Assembly: GCF_001295845.1 (NCBI RefSeq) | Contig: NZ_LJIC01000044.1 | Coordinates: 1 to 51,719 of the forward strand | Origin: Rhodopseudomonas sp. AAP120 | Lineage (GTDB): Bacteria > Pseudomonadota > Alphaproteobacteria > Rhizobiales > Xanthobacteraceae | Length of the DNA stretch: 51,719 nt | Reading direction: 5' to 3' | Shown: piece after piece, positions 40,214 to 48,632 of the stretch | Layout of the letters: every line of letters starts with the position of its first letter | How positions within the stretch are numbered: position 1 is the stretch's first letter | Notes under the pieces: model-generated | The model's input: only the letters and a program-made list of their open reading frames with translations | Told to the model about the DNA's origin: nothing | Databases searched by the model: none | Translations under genes and position numbers: made by a program

Positions 40214-41158
40214 TTGTCTGACGTTCGACCTCTCGAAGTCTTTCTTGCCCAGCCCCGCGGGTTCTGTGCCGGCGTCGTCCGTGCGATCGAGATCGTCGAG
40301 CGCGCGCTCGAGAAGTATGGGCCGCCGGTCTATGTGCGGCACGAGATCGTGCACAACAAATACGTCGTCGAGAGCCTGAAGGCGAAAGGCGCCATTTTCG
40401 TCGAGGACCTGTCCGAAGTGCCGGCCAGAGCCGTCACGGTGTTCAGCGCCCATGGCGTCGCCCGCAGCGTCGAGGAAGAGGCCGCCGCGCGCGACCTGCC
40501 GGTGCTGAATGCAACCTGTCCGCTTGTGACCAAGGTTCACAACCAGGGCAAGCGCTACACCTCCAAGGGCCGCACCCTGATCCTGATCGGCCATGCCGGC
40601 CACCCCGAGGTCGAGGGCACCATGGGCCAGGTTCCGGGTCCGGTGCTGCTGGTGCAGAACCTGCAGGACGTGGCGTCGCTGACCCTGCCGTCCGACACCC
40701 CGGTCGCCTATATCACCCAGACCACGCTGAGCGTCGACGACACCAAAGACATCATCGCCGCGCTTTCACAGCGATTCTCGGATATCCAGGGTCCCGACAC
40801 CCGCGATATCTGCTATGCCACGCAGAACCGGCAATCGGCGGTGCGGGACATGAGCAAGCTGGTCGATCTGATCCTGGTGGTCGGCGCCAACAACAGTTCG
40901 AATTCCAACCGGCTACGGGAAATAGGTACCGAAGCCGGCATTCCGAGTTACCTCATTGCCGACGGCAGCGAGCTGAACCCGGAATGGCTCGTGGGCAAGA
41001 AGGCGGTGGGGATCACCGCCGGCGCGTCCGCTCCTGAAGTGCTGGTGGACGACGTGATCGAGGCGCTGCGCCGGATCGTTCCGGTGACCGTCTCGATGCT
41101 TCCGGGCCGCGAGGAAAACATCGAGTTCGTTCTGCCGGCGGAGCTGGTCACGGCCTGA
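40214..41158 (+). CDS. ispH: IspH, HMBPP reductase
   Basis: This 314-residue iron-sulfur enzyme makes isopentenyl and dimethylallyl diphosphate from HMBPP in the last step of the MEP pathway. The three cluster-ligand cysteines are Cys18 (RGFCAGV), Cys102 (NATCPLV) and Cys200 ([10 protein letters not shown]); His and Glu residues in [12 protein letters not shown] and [10 protein letters not shown] are intact. The only in-frame start is a TTG at 40214, since a stop lies 15 bp upstream in this frame. A well-placed AGGAGA (40182-40187) instead serves a seven-codon ORF at 40198-40221 that overlaps the TTG, so coupling is possible. It is followed by hpnH after 40 bp, probably one operon supplying isoprenoids for hopanoids. 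Confidence 0.93.
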   Translation: MSDVRPLEVFLAQPRGFCAGVVRAIEIVERALEKYGPPVYVRHEIVHNKYVVESLKAKGAIFVEDLSEVPARAVTVFSAHGVARSVEEEAAARDLPVLNATCPLVTKVHNQGKRYTSKGRTLILIGHAGHPEVEGTMGQVPGPVLLVQNLQDVASLTLPSDTPVAYITQTTLSVDDTKDIIAALSQRFSDIQGPDTRDICYATQNRQSAVRDMSKLVDLILVVGANNSSNSNRLREIGTEAGIPSYLIADGSELNPEWLVGKKAVGITAGASAPEVLVDDVIEALRRIVPVTVSMLPGREENIEFVLPAELVTA

Positions 41159-41198
41159 TCCGCACTTCGACGATTTGAATGAAAGAGAAGCACACGTA

Positions 41199-42359
41199 AT
41201 GGCAATACCGTTTCACAAGGAGATCGTGATCGGCAGTTATCTGCTCAAGCAGAAGCTGCTGGGACGCAAGCGCTACCCGCTGGTGCTGATGCTCGAGCCG
41301 CTGTTCCGCTGCAACCTGGCCTGCGTCGGCTGCGGCAAGATCGATTATCCCGATGCGATCCTGAACCGCCGCATGACCGCGCAGGAGTGCTGGGACGCCG
41401 CCGAGGAATGCGGTGCCCCGATGGTTGCGATCCCGGGCGGCGAGCCGCTGATCCACAAGGAGATCGGCGAGATCGTGCGCGGTCTGGTGGCGCGCAAGAA
41501 ATTCGTGTCGCTGTGCACCAACGCGCTGCTGCTCGAGAAGAAGCTCGACCTGTTCGAGCCCTCGCCTTACCTGTTCTTCTCGGTGCATCTCGACGGCCTC
41601 AAGGAGCACCACGACCAGGCGGTGTCGCAGAAGGGCGTGTTCGATCGCGCCGTCTCCGCCATCAAGGCCGCCAAGGCGCGCGGCTTCGCCGTCAACGTCA
41701 ACGCGACGATCTTCGACAACCATCCGGCCGAAGAGATCGCCAAGTTCCTCGACTTCACCGCGGAGCTCGGCGTCGGCGTGTCGATGTCGCCGGGCTACGC
41801 CTATGAGCGCGCGCCGGATCAGGAACACTTCCTGAACCGCACCAAGACCAAGACCCTGTTCCGCGAGGTGTTCGCCCGCGGCAAGGGCAAGAAGTGGAAC
41901 TTCATGCATTCCGGCCTCTTCCTCGACTTCCTGGCTGGCAACCAGGAGTTCGAGTGCACGCCGTGGGGCATGCCGGCCCGCAACATCTTCGGCTGGCAGA
42001 AGCCCTGCTATCTGCTCGGTGAAGGCTACACCAAAACCTTCAAGGAGCTGATGGAGACCACCGACTGGGAAACCTACGGCACCGGCAAGTACGAGAAGTG
42101 CGCCGACTGCATGGCGCATTGCGGCTACGAGCCGACCGCTGCGGCGGCGTCGCTCAACAACCCGCTGAAGGCCGCGTGGGTGGCGATCCGCGGCATCCGC
42201 ACCTCCGGCCCGATGGCGCCCGAGATCGACCTGTCGAAGCAGCGCCCGGCACAGTACATCTTCGCCGAACAGGTACAGAAGACGCTGACGGAGCTTCGCC
42301 GCGAGGAAGCCGCCGAAGCGGCCGCCAAACGCCAGCCGCAGGCTTCCACCGCGGCCTGA
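41199..42359 (+). CDS. hpnH: HpnH, radical SAM adenosylhopane synthase
   Basis: This 386-residue B12-independent radical SAM enzyme has the CxxxCxxC cluster motif at Cys38, Cys42 and Cys45 (RCNLACVGCGK) and a Gly-rich SAM motif (AIPGGEPLIHKEI). It adds the 5'-deoxyadenosyl group to the hopene side chain, giving adenosylhopane, the precursor of all extended hopanoids. The ATG at 41199 has AAAGAGAAG upstream and begins the conserved MAIPFHKEIVIG. It lies 40 bp after ispH and ends at a strong terminator, so the operon is ispH-hpnH. The C-terminal 30 residues are low complexity. Confidence 0.95.
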   Translation: MAIPFHKEIVIGSYLLKQKLLGRKRYPLVLMLEPLFRCNLACVGCGKIDYPDAILNRRMTAQECWDAAEECGAPMVAIPGGEPLIHKEIGEIVRGLVARKKFVSLCTNALLLEKKLDLFEPSPYLFFSVHLDGLKEHHDQAVSQKGVFDRAVSAIKAAKARGFAVNVNATIFDNHPAEEIAKFLDFTAELGVGVSMSPGYAYERAPDQEHFLNRTKTKTLFREVFARGKGKKWNFMHSGLFLDFLAGNQEFECTPWGMPARNIFGWQKPCYLLGEGYTKTFKELMETTDWETYGTGKYEKCADCMAHCGYEPTAAAASLNNPLKAAWVAIRGIRTSGPMAPEIDLSKQRPAQYIFAEQVQKTLTELRREEAAEAAAKRQPQASTAA

Positions 42360-42380
42360 GCTGACCGGCGATCGACGAAC

Positions 42381-42410
42381 AAAAGCGCGGCGACGAGCCG
42401 CGCTTTTTTC
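42381..42410 (+). terminator. Rho-independent terminator after hpnH
   Basis: An 11-bp perfect stem (AAAAGCGCGGC / GCCGCGCTTTT) with loop GACGA is followed by TTTC, 21 bp after the hpnH stop. The A-tract on the left lets it work in both directions, so it may also serve the convergent PstS-like gene. Confidence 0.92.
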
Positions 42411-42428
42411 TTTGGATGCGTCGCGACC

Positions 42429-43433
42429 TCAATTCCTGAACGTCTTCAGGACATCGACTTTGACTTTGCTGGGTAGCGGGACGAACTGCATCGTTCGCGC
42501 CGTGGCGTCGCCATGCGCGAACGCCCATCTGAAGAACTCCAGCGTCGCGGCCGACGTCGCGCGTTTGGACGGGGTTCTCGGGACCAGCGCAAAGGTCGCC
42601 GTCACGATCGGCCAGGCCTGTTCGCCCGGCATATCGGTCAGATCGACCGCGTAGTTGGGCACGGACCAATCGCCGCTCTCGGCGGCGGCCGCGAAACTGT
42701 CTCCGTTCGGATGCACGAACCGGCCTGCTCTGTTCTGCAGCTGTACGGTCGCGAGGTTGTTCGCGATGACATAGGAGAGTTCGGCGTAGCCGATCCCGCC
42801 GGACGTCATCGGCACGGTCGAGGCGGCGCCATTGCTGCCTTTGACGCCGGCGCCGACAGGCCAGTTCAACGTCATGCCGATCCCCATCTTGTCGCGCCAC
42901 GCCTCGCTGTTCTTAGAGAGATATCGGGAGATCGCATAGGTTCCGCCCGAGCCTCCCGCATGATAGAGCAGCGAGATCGCCAGCTGCGGCAGGGTGAGAC
43001 CGGGATTGAGCTTGGCGATCCGCTGGTCGTTCCACGACCTGATGCCGCCCATGAAGATATCGGCAAGCACAGGAGCCGTGAGCCGGAGCTTGCCGGACGA
43101 GACCCCAGGGATGTTGACCACGACCGCGTAGCCGCCGACGACGGTCGGAAACTGCAGGATGTCGCCCTCTTTCAGCTTACCGTCGTCCATCGGAACGTCC
43201 GACGCCCCGAAGTCGGTCAGGCCTTTCAGCACCTGCAATTGTCCGACCGAGGATCCCGAAGGCTGGTAGTTGATCGCGAGACCGGTGGTCGATCTCTGTT
43301 GTTCTGCCCATTTGATGTAGATCGGCGCAGCGAAGGCCGAACCGGTCCCCATCACCGAGGTCTGGGCCTCACCAGCTTTTACATCGGCCGCGGTGATAGC
43401 GAGCGCCATTAAGGCGAAGCGAATCGCACGCAT
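42429..43433 (-). CDS. PstS-like phosphate/phosphonate-binding protein
   Basis: This 334-residue exported protein has a signal peptide (MRAIRFALMALAITAADVKA, cleavage near the AGEAQ region) and a PstS fold: MGTGSAFAAPIYIKWAEQ, INYQPSGSSVGQLQVLKGL and DFGASDVPMDD at the phosphate site, and a GGSGGTYAISRYLS loop. It follows the phosphonoacetate hydrolase gene on the same strand after 32 bp, and no Pst permease or ATPase is adjacent. It may therefore bind phosphate or a phosphonate for a transporter encoded elsewhere, or act as a sensor. The product binds a phosphate-like ligand; its specificity is inferred from context. Confidence 0.85.
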   Translation of the reverse strand: MRAIRFALMALAITAADVKAGEAQTSVMGTGSAFAAPIYIKWAEQQRSTTGLAINYQPSGSSVGQLQVLKGLTDFGASDVPMDDGKLKEGDILQFPTVVGGYAVVVNIPGVSSGKLRLTAPVLADIFMGGIRSWNDQRIAKLNPGLTLPQLAISLLYHAGGSGGTYAISRYLSKNSEAWRDKMGIGMTLNWPVGAGVKGSNGAASTVPMTSGGIGYAELSYVIANNLATVQLQNRAGRFVHPNGDSFAAAAESGDWSVPNYAVDLTDMPGEQAWPIVTATFALVPRTPSKRATSAATLEFFRWAFAHGDATARTMQFVPLPSKVKVDVLKTFRN

Positions 43434-43465
43434 GTTGTTTCCTCTCCGAATGCGATCGTGCGGAA

Positions 43466-44731
43466 CTATGCGACGCCGTTGAGAACGAAGTCGAAGATGT
43501 CGTAGTTGCGCAGCACGCCGGTCGCGGCACGCTCCCGGTATTCACGCTTCAGCGGCCGCGACAGGACGAAAGGCACGCGCTGCTCGCCGAGCCCGCCATG
43601 CGAGCGCAGACGGTGACCGCCGAGCGCCGACAGATCGTGGTCTTCACGCCGCGCGCCGACCGCGGTGCCCCGGTCGGTGAACACCGCGAAGTCGCCTTCG
43701 CGATCGGGCGGCAATTGATAGCGTTCGCAGACTGTCGCGCGATCGAGCACCAGTTCGACACCCGGCAGCGACCGCGCATAGGTCATCATCGCGTTGATGT
43801 CGCAGGCCTTGAGAGCGTGGACGCGGACGAAGCCGCCGAGCGCACCGTGATGCCGAACGAACGGATCGGCGATCGGACAGATCACCCGCGCGATGCCGGC
43901 GCCGAATTTCTCCGCCAGCGCGTCTTCGAGATAGACGACGTTGGGCCGGCCCTGCGTGTCGGACTTGTCGGCCATGCCGTGATCGGCCGTCAGGGCCACG
44001 GTCGCGCCGAGTTCGATCAGGCGTGCGATGCGCCGGTCGACCGCCGCGTGGAAGTCGTTCGATTGCGCGTCGCCCGGCTGGTACTTGTGCTGCACATAGT
44101 CGGACGTCGACAGATAGGTCAGGTCCGGCCTCGCCGTCTCCAGCAGCCTGATGCCTGCGTCCAGTGCGAACAGCGACAGATCGGCGGAATATTGATCGGG
44201 CTTGCTGCGGCCCACCATGTGCTCGCCGCTGTCGAAGCCGAGCGCCGCCAGATCGGCGGAGTTCGGGTGCTCCGACGAGAAGGCGATCCCCTCCATCTCG
44301 TAGGCCAGCACCTTGAGGAGCTTGTCCTTGGCGGTGACCACCGCGGTCCGCACGCCCGCCTTGCTCATGGCTCCCAGAATGGTACCGCAGCGCAGCCGCC
44401 TGGCATCCGTCACCATGATCTCTTCGCCGGTTTCGGCGTCGAGATAGTAGTTGCCGTTGATGCCATGGATCGCAGGAGGCACGCCGGTGACGATCGAGGT
44501 GTTGTTGGTGTTGGTGGTGGTCGGCACCGTCGCCAGCGCCGTCCCGACGTAACCGGCCGCCCTGAGCGCCCCGATCGTCGGCAGGACGCCCTCCGCAATG
44601 CCGCGCTCGAGATATTCGGGATCGAAACCGTCGAGGCAGATCACCACCACGGGGCTGTGCGGCACGGCATAGCTCCGGCCGTTAGCCTCGATCAAAGTCT
44701 GCGGTCGGCTGGATTGAGAGGGGGCGGTCAT
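43466..44731 (-). CDS. phnA: Phosphonoacetate hydrolase
   Basis: This 421-residue enzyme of the alkaline phosphatase superfamily splits phosphonoacetate into acetate and phosphate. Metal and catalytic residues visible are Asp34 (CLDGFDPEY), the Thr nucleophile, most likely Thr73, in PTTTNTNNTSIVTG, Asp and His in TSDYVQHKY, Asp-His in TADHGMADK and a C-terminal His in RSHGGLGE. The whole sequence matches the PhnA (phosphonoacetate hydrolase) pattern, which is distinct from the unrelated PhnA of the zinc-ribbon kind. No signal peptide is present. It is divergent from a LysR regulator and upstream of the PstS-like gene, a typical inducible phosphonate-use cassette. Confidence 0.88.
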   Translation of the reverse strand: MTAPSQSSRPQTLIEANGRSYAVPHSPVVVICLDGFDPEYLERGIAEGVLPTIGALRAAGYVGTALATVPTTTNTNNTSIVTGVPPAIHGINGNYYLDAETGEEIMVTDARRLRCGTILGAMSKAGVRTAVVTAKDKLLKVLAYEMEGIAFSSEHPNSADLAALGFDSGEHMVGRSKPDQYSADLSLFALDAGIRLLETARPDLTYLSTSDYVQHKYQPGDAQSNDFHAAVDRRIARLIELGATVALTADHGMADKSDTQGRPNVVYLEDALAEKFGAGIARVICPIADPFVRHHGALGGFVRVHALKACDINAMMTYARSLPGVELVLDRATVCERYQLPPDREGDFAVFTDRGTAVGARREDHDLSALGGHRLRSHGGLGEQRVPFVLSRPLKREYRERAATGVLRNYDIFDFVLNGVA

Positions 44732-44879
44732 GGTGTGTCATCCCGAGGTGAGAACCGTTGGCTGATGACCCCGCTGGTAGGCTCTCCAATTGTGAGAATC
44801 GATCGAATAAAATCCACAAATGTGTGAGTATAAGTCGTCAGTAATGAGCTCACGCGCCCATCCTCGTCAAACGGAGGTC
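44732..44879. promoter_or_regulatory. Divergent promoter region, lysR/phnA
   Basis: The 148-bp region has an AT-rich core (44790-44845, AATTGTGAGAATCGATCGAA onward) with short dyads such as TCGATCGA. LysR-type activators usually bind such divergent regions. No exact T-N11-A operator could be fixed. Confidence 0.45.
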
Positions 44880-45770
44880 ATGTTGAACGAACGAGAGCTG
44901 CCGCTGATCGCCTTGCGGGCTTTTGTGGTCGCGGCCCGCAGCGACAGCTTGAGTTCTGCGGCCGAAGAACTGGGGGTCACCCACGGCGCGGTCAGCAAGC
45001 AGGTTCGGCTGCTGGAGGATTGGCTGGGGCAGCAGGTCTTCACCCGCGAAGGCCGCAGTATGGCGCTCACGCCCTATGGCAGAGTCCTGGCGGAGCAGCT
45101 CAGCCAGTCGTTCCGCAACATCGAATCGGCGTGCCACTATGTCCGACGCCGTCGCAGCAAGGCGGTGCTGGCGGTCGAGGCGCCGTCGACCTTCGCCATG
45201 TACTTTCTGATGCCGCGGCTGAAACGGTTCGAAACGGCAAATCCCGATCTGGCGGTCTGGATCTCGACCCGGATGACCGGACAGACGCCCGACGTGTCCT
45301 CACATGATCTCCTGATCACGCGGGGCATCAGCGAGAAGATCGGAGGGCAGCCCAAGGCGTCGATGGCATTGTTTGCAGAGAATCTGACACCGGTCTGCAG
45401 CATGGATCTTCTTCAGGAGAAGACCATCGAGGCGCCGGAGGACCTTCTCGCGTTTCCGCTGATCACGTCGGCGACACGGCCGGGTCACTGGGAGGCTTGG
45501 CTACAGAAAGCAGGCCTGCATGACCGTCTTTTCGAAGGCGGTCACCGGTTCGACCACATGTTCGTCGCGATGCATGCGGTGCGCGAAGGCCTTGGCGCGA
45601 TCGTGGCGCCGAAAGAGTTCTTTCCGGGCAAGCCGGAATGGCGGCTGGTCTGCCCCTTCCCCGATCAGGTCGTGACGGGGGAGACCTACTTCGCTCATCC
45701 GACGTCGCGCGCGGATCCCCGCTATCTTCGCCGGTTCCTCGACTGGCTCGAGGATGAGATCAAGGGGTGA
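44880..45770 (+). CDS. LysR-family regulator of the phosphonoacetate cassette
   Basis: This 296-residue regulator of the GcvA-like subgroup has an N-terminal winged helix (LRAFVVAARSDSLSSAAEEL, VTHGAVSKQVRLLEDWLGQQ) and a periplasmic-binding-protein-like effector domain from about residue 90. ATG 44880 starts the conserved MLNERELPLIALRAF, but its GGAGG lies only 2 nt away, so an upstream ATG (44844) or a TTG at 44883 may be used. It is divergent from phnA and probably activates it in response to phosphonoacetate, as in PhnR-type systems. That assignment is by context. Confidence 0.88.
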   Translation: MLNERELPLIALRAFVVAARSDSLSSAAEELGVTHGAVSKQVRLLEDWLGQQVFTREGRSMALTPYGRVLAEQLSQSFRNIESACHYVRRRRSKAVLAVEAPSTFAMYFLMPRLKRFETANPDLAVWISTRMTGQTPDVSSHDLLITRGISEKIGGQPKASMALFAENLTPVCSMDLLQEKTIEAPEDLLAFPLITSATRPGHWEAWLQKAGLHDRLFEGGHRFDHMFVAMHAVREGLGAIVAPKEFFPGKPEWRLVCPFPDQVVTGETYFAHPTSRADPRYLRRFLDWLEDEIKG

Positions 45771-45885
45771 CAGGCCAGCCTTCGGGCGATTTGCCGAACA
45801 CCCGCGCCGAAGGTTGCGGGCCGGCGCACCACGTCGGGAGCGTTTTCTGGACCGACACAGCGCCACGTGCGACGCGCGAAGCTCC

Positions 45886-46623
45886 TCAGAGCTCCGCGAC
45901 GAGGCCTCCACCGCCCAGAACGGCGTCGAGCATGAAGCCGCGGCAGCCGCGCAGGCTGCGGAGCGCGCGGTTGAAGTCGATGCCGGTGGTCACCAGCGAT
46001 CGGATCGACGTCGGGTGACGGGCCAAGCCGCGCAGCACCTTGCGCAGATCGACATCGCCATTCGGCTTGATCGCGGTGGAGACTACCTGCGGCAGGCTGC
46101 GATTGGCGGGGTCGCTGATCACCCGCAGCGCCGCGAACGGCAGCCGAGCGGCAGCGGCGTAATCAGCCGCGATGTGGCTCTCCATGTCGACCGCGGCCGC
46201 GCCCGTCTCGGACCGCAGCGCCGCCTTGGAATCCCGCGCCGCCACCACGGCTTCGACGCCGACCAGTCCGCCGCGCACCACGCGCTGGCGGCCGAGACCG
46301 GCGCTTCGCAATAATTCGTCGCTGAGGGAAACTTCCGACGCCCAGCGGCGTTCACCCGCCACGACCTCGGTCGCGATGACGACGTCGCCGGCTTTGAGCG
46401 ACGGATCGAGACCGCCGGCCACGCCGAAGCTGATCACACCCCGGATCGAGGTGGCGTCGAAGCTCGCCATCATGCGGCGCAACTGCTTCGGATCGCTACT
46501 GCTGCAGATGACGGTAAGACCCGGACCTTCTGCGATACGCGCTTCCTGTATCAGCCCCGTCACAATCAGAACCGGCCGCGGATCTCTCTCCGCCGCCGCT
46601 TCATTCCTAGCCCCCAGAATCAC
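45886..46623 (-). CDS. hpnG: HpnG, adenosylhopane nucleosidase
   Basis: This 245-residue nucleoside-phosphorylase-like enzyme removes adenine from adenosylhopane to give (phospho)ribosylhopane. Motifs are VLIVTGLIQEARIA, ISFGVAGGLDPSLKAGDVVI and AVDMESHIAA, the last being the nucleoside-binding loop. The GTG at 46623 overlaps the shc stop (GTG at 46621-46623, TGA at 46620-46622), so translation is coupled. It is the last gene of the hpnC-D-E-shc-hpnG operon. Confidence 0.9.
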   Translation of the reverse strand: MILGARNEAAAERDPRPVLIVTGLIQEARIAEGPGLTVICSSSDPKQLRRMMASFDATSIRGVISFGVAGGLDPSLKAGDVVIATEVVAGERRWASEVSLSDELLRSAGLGRQRVVRGGLVGVEAVVAARDSKAALRSETGAAAVDMESHIAADYAAAARLPFAALRVISDPANRSLPQVVSTAIKPNGDVDLRKVLRGLARHPTSIRSLVTTGIDFNRALRSLRGCRGFMLDAVLGGGGLVAEL

Positions 46624-48608
46624 ATTCCGACCCCTACGACCTTGCTGTTCGTGGATCTCAAATTTCGATACCGCGCCAGCGCCCAGAGCGGAAAGAACTT
46701 TGAGTAGCCATGATAACGCAGATAAAACACGCGCGGAAAGCCCGTACCGGTGTAGCGCTGCTCGTCCCACAGTCCTTTTTCGGTCTGTGTGCCTTTTAGG
46801 TACTCAACCCCGCGCGCTACGGCCGGATGATCGACTTCTCCCGCAGCCATCAAGGCAAGCAAGGCCCATGCCGTCTGCGAGGCCGTCGAGGCTGATCTTT
46901 CGTAGCCCCGGTAATCCAGACGGTAGCTAACGGCGTCCTCGCCCCAGCCACCATCCGGATTCTGCACCGAGGCCAGCCATTCGACCGCCTTGCGGATCGC
47001 CGGGTCCTGGTGGTCGACGCCCGCGGCATTCAGCGCGCACAGCACCGACCACGTGCCGTAAACGTAATTGAGGCCCCAGCGCCCGTACCACGAGCCGTCG
47101 GGGAGCTGGGTCTTGCGCAGATATTCGACACCGCGCGCCAGCACCGGGCTGCTGGCCGGCGTTTCACCGAGTTGTGCCAGCATCGACACGCAACGTGCGG
47201 TCACATCTTCCGTCGGCGGGTCGAGCAGCGCGCCGTGGTCCGAGAACGGGATGTTGTTCAGATAGTATTCGGTGTTGTTCACATCGAAGGCAGCCCAGCC
47301 GCCGTCGTCGCTCTGCATGCCCTCGATCCACTCACGGGCGCGGGCGATCGCGGTGTCGTAGGCCGGGTTCGGAGCGTCCTTGCGGGCGCGGTCCATCGCC
47401 ATCACCACCACGGCGGTGTCGTCGAGGTCAGGATAATGGGCGTTGTTGTACTGGAACGCCCAGCCGCCGGGACGGACGTCGGGCGCCTTAGCGGCCCAAT
47501 CGCCCTTGAGGTCGAGCACCTGGCGCGGCAGCAGCCAGTCGAGCGCCGGACGCACCGACTTCGCCCCCTGGAAGCCGTCCGCCTCGATCACCGCGTGGCT
47601 GGCCAGCGCAGTGTCCCACACCGGCGACACGCAGGGCTGGCAATAGGCCTCGTCGCCACGATCGACCAGCAGCAGCTCGATGCCGCGGCGCTGGCAGGCG
47701 CGCGGCGGATAATCCTCGCCGTAGCCGAGCGCATCGTACATCATCACCGCGTTGGCCATCGGCGGGAAGATCGCGCCGATGCCGTCCTCGCCGTTGAGAC
47801 GCTCTTCGAGGAACGCCAGCGCCTTCTCGATCGAGAGCTTGCGGTACTTCTTCGGCATATACGGTTCGATCGCCCGCAGCACCGCGTCGATCGACCCGAA
47901 CAGCTTGAACAGCGCGGCGTTCTGGTGCGGCGACTTGGCCAGCAGACCGATCGACTTGGGGTCCTGCAGGAACAGCTCGTCGATGCCGACGCCCTTGGCG
48001 TTGCGTGCCACCGGCTTCAGCGCCGACAGCACCATCAGCGGCACGATGGTGGTGCGCGCCCAATAGGAGATCTTGGTCAGCGTGAACGGCGACCAGCTCG
48101 GCAGCAGCATGATCTCGACCGGCAGCACCGGCACCGCCCGCCAGGTGGTGACGCCGTACAGCGCCAGCAGGAAGCGCGTGAACACGTTGCTGTGGATCGC
48201 GCCGCCGCGCGACCGGATGGCCTCACGGGCGCGCGCCATATGCGGCGCATCGACGTCGTCACCGATCATCTTGAGCGCGAAATACGCCTTCACGCTGGCG
48301 CTCATATCGAAGTCGCCGTCGTGCACCAGCGCCCAGCCGCCATGCATGCCCTGGGTGCGGCGGAGGTAGACAGCGATCTTGGCCTCGAGCTCGGTGGCGA
48401 CCGGCTCGCCGAGATAATGGCGCATCAGGACGTATTCGGCCGGGATCGTGGCGTCGGCTTCGAGCTCGAACACCCAGTGGCCGTCGTCGCGCCGGAACCC
48501 CATCAAAGCGCCGCGCGCGGCATCGATCGACGCGTCCAGCGTCCTGCCGCGATCAGCACCGGAAGTCTGAATGCCGGAATCCATTTTGTTCGTCGTCTCC
48601 GTGGTCAC
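46620..48608 (-). CDS. shc: Squalene-hopene cyclase
   Basis: This 662-residue cyclase turns squalene into hopene and hopanol. The catalytic DxDD motif is present as DLDDTAVV at about residues 392-396, and repeated QW motifs are visible (GSWYGRWGLNYVYGTW, NPDGGWGEDAVSY, SQTAWALLAL, KGLWDEQRYTGTGFP). The protein is a monotopic inner-membrane enzyme. The frame begins with a GTG at 48608; an ATG at 48584 (MDSGIQTSGADRG) would give a 654-residue protein and is a good alternative. It lies 24 bp after hpnE and overlaps hpnG. Confidence 0.96.
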   Translation of the reverse strand: MTTETTNKMDSGIQTSGADRGRTLDASIDAARGALMGFRRDDGHWVFELEADATIPAEYVLMRHYLGEPVATELEAKIAVYLRRTQGMHGGWALVHDGDFDMSASVKAYFALKMIGDDVDAPHMARAREAIRSRGGAIHSNVFTRFLLALYGVTTWRAVPVLPVEIMLLPSWSPFTLTKISYWARTTIVPLMVLSALKPVARNAKGVGIDELFLQDPKSIGLLAKSPHQNAALFKLFGSIDAVLRAIEPYMPKKYRKLSIEKALAFLEERLNGEDGIGAIFPPMANAVMMYDALGYGEDYPPRACQRRGIELLLVDRGDEAYCQPCVSPVWDTALASHAVIEADGFQGAKSVRPALDWLLPRQVLDLKGDWAAKAPDVRPGGWAFQYNNAHYPDLDDTAVVVMAMDRARKDAPNPAYDTAIARAREWIEGMQSDDGGWAAFDVNNTEYYLNNIPFSDHGALLDPPTEDVTARCVSMLAQLGETPASSPVLARGVEYLRKTQLPDGSWYGRWGLNYVYGTWSVLCALNAAGVDHQDPAIRKAVEWLASVQNPDGGWGEDAVSYRLDYRGYERSASTASQTAWALLALMAAGEVDHPAVARGVEYLKGTQTEKGLWDEQRYTGTGFPRVFYLRYHGYSKFFPLWALARYRNLRSTNSKVVGVGM

Positions 48609-48632
48609 CGGCCCGGCGAAAATCGCCGAGGC

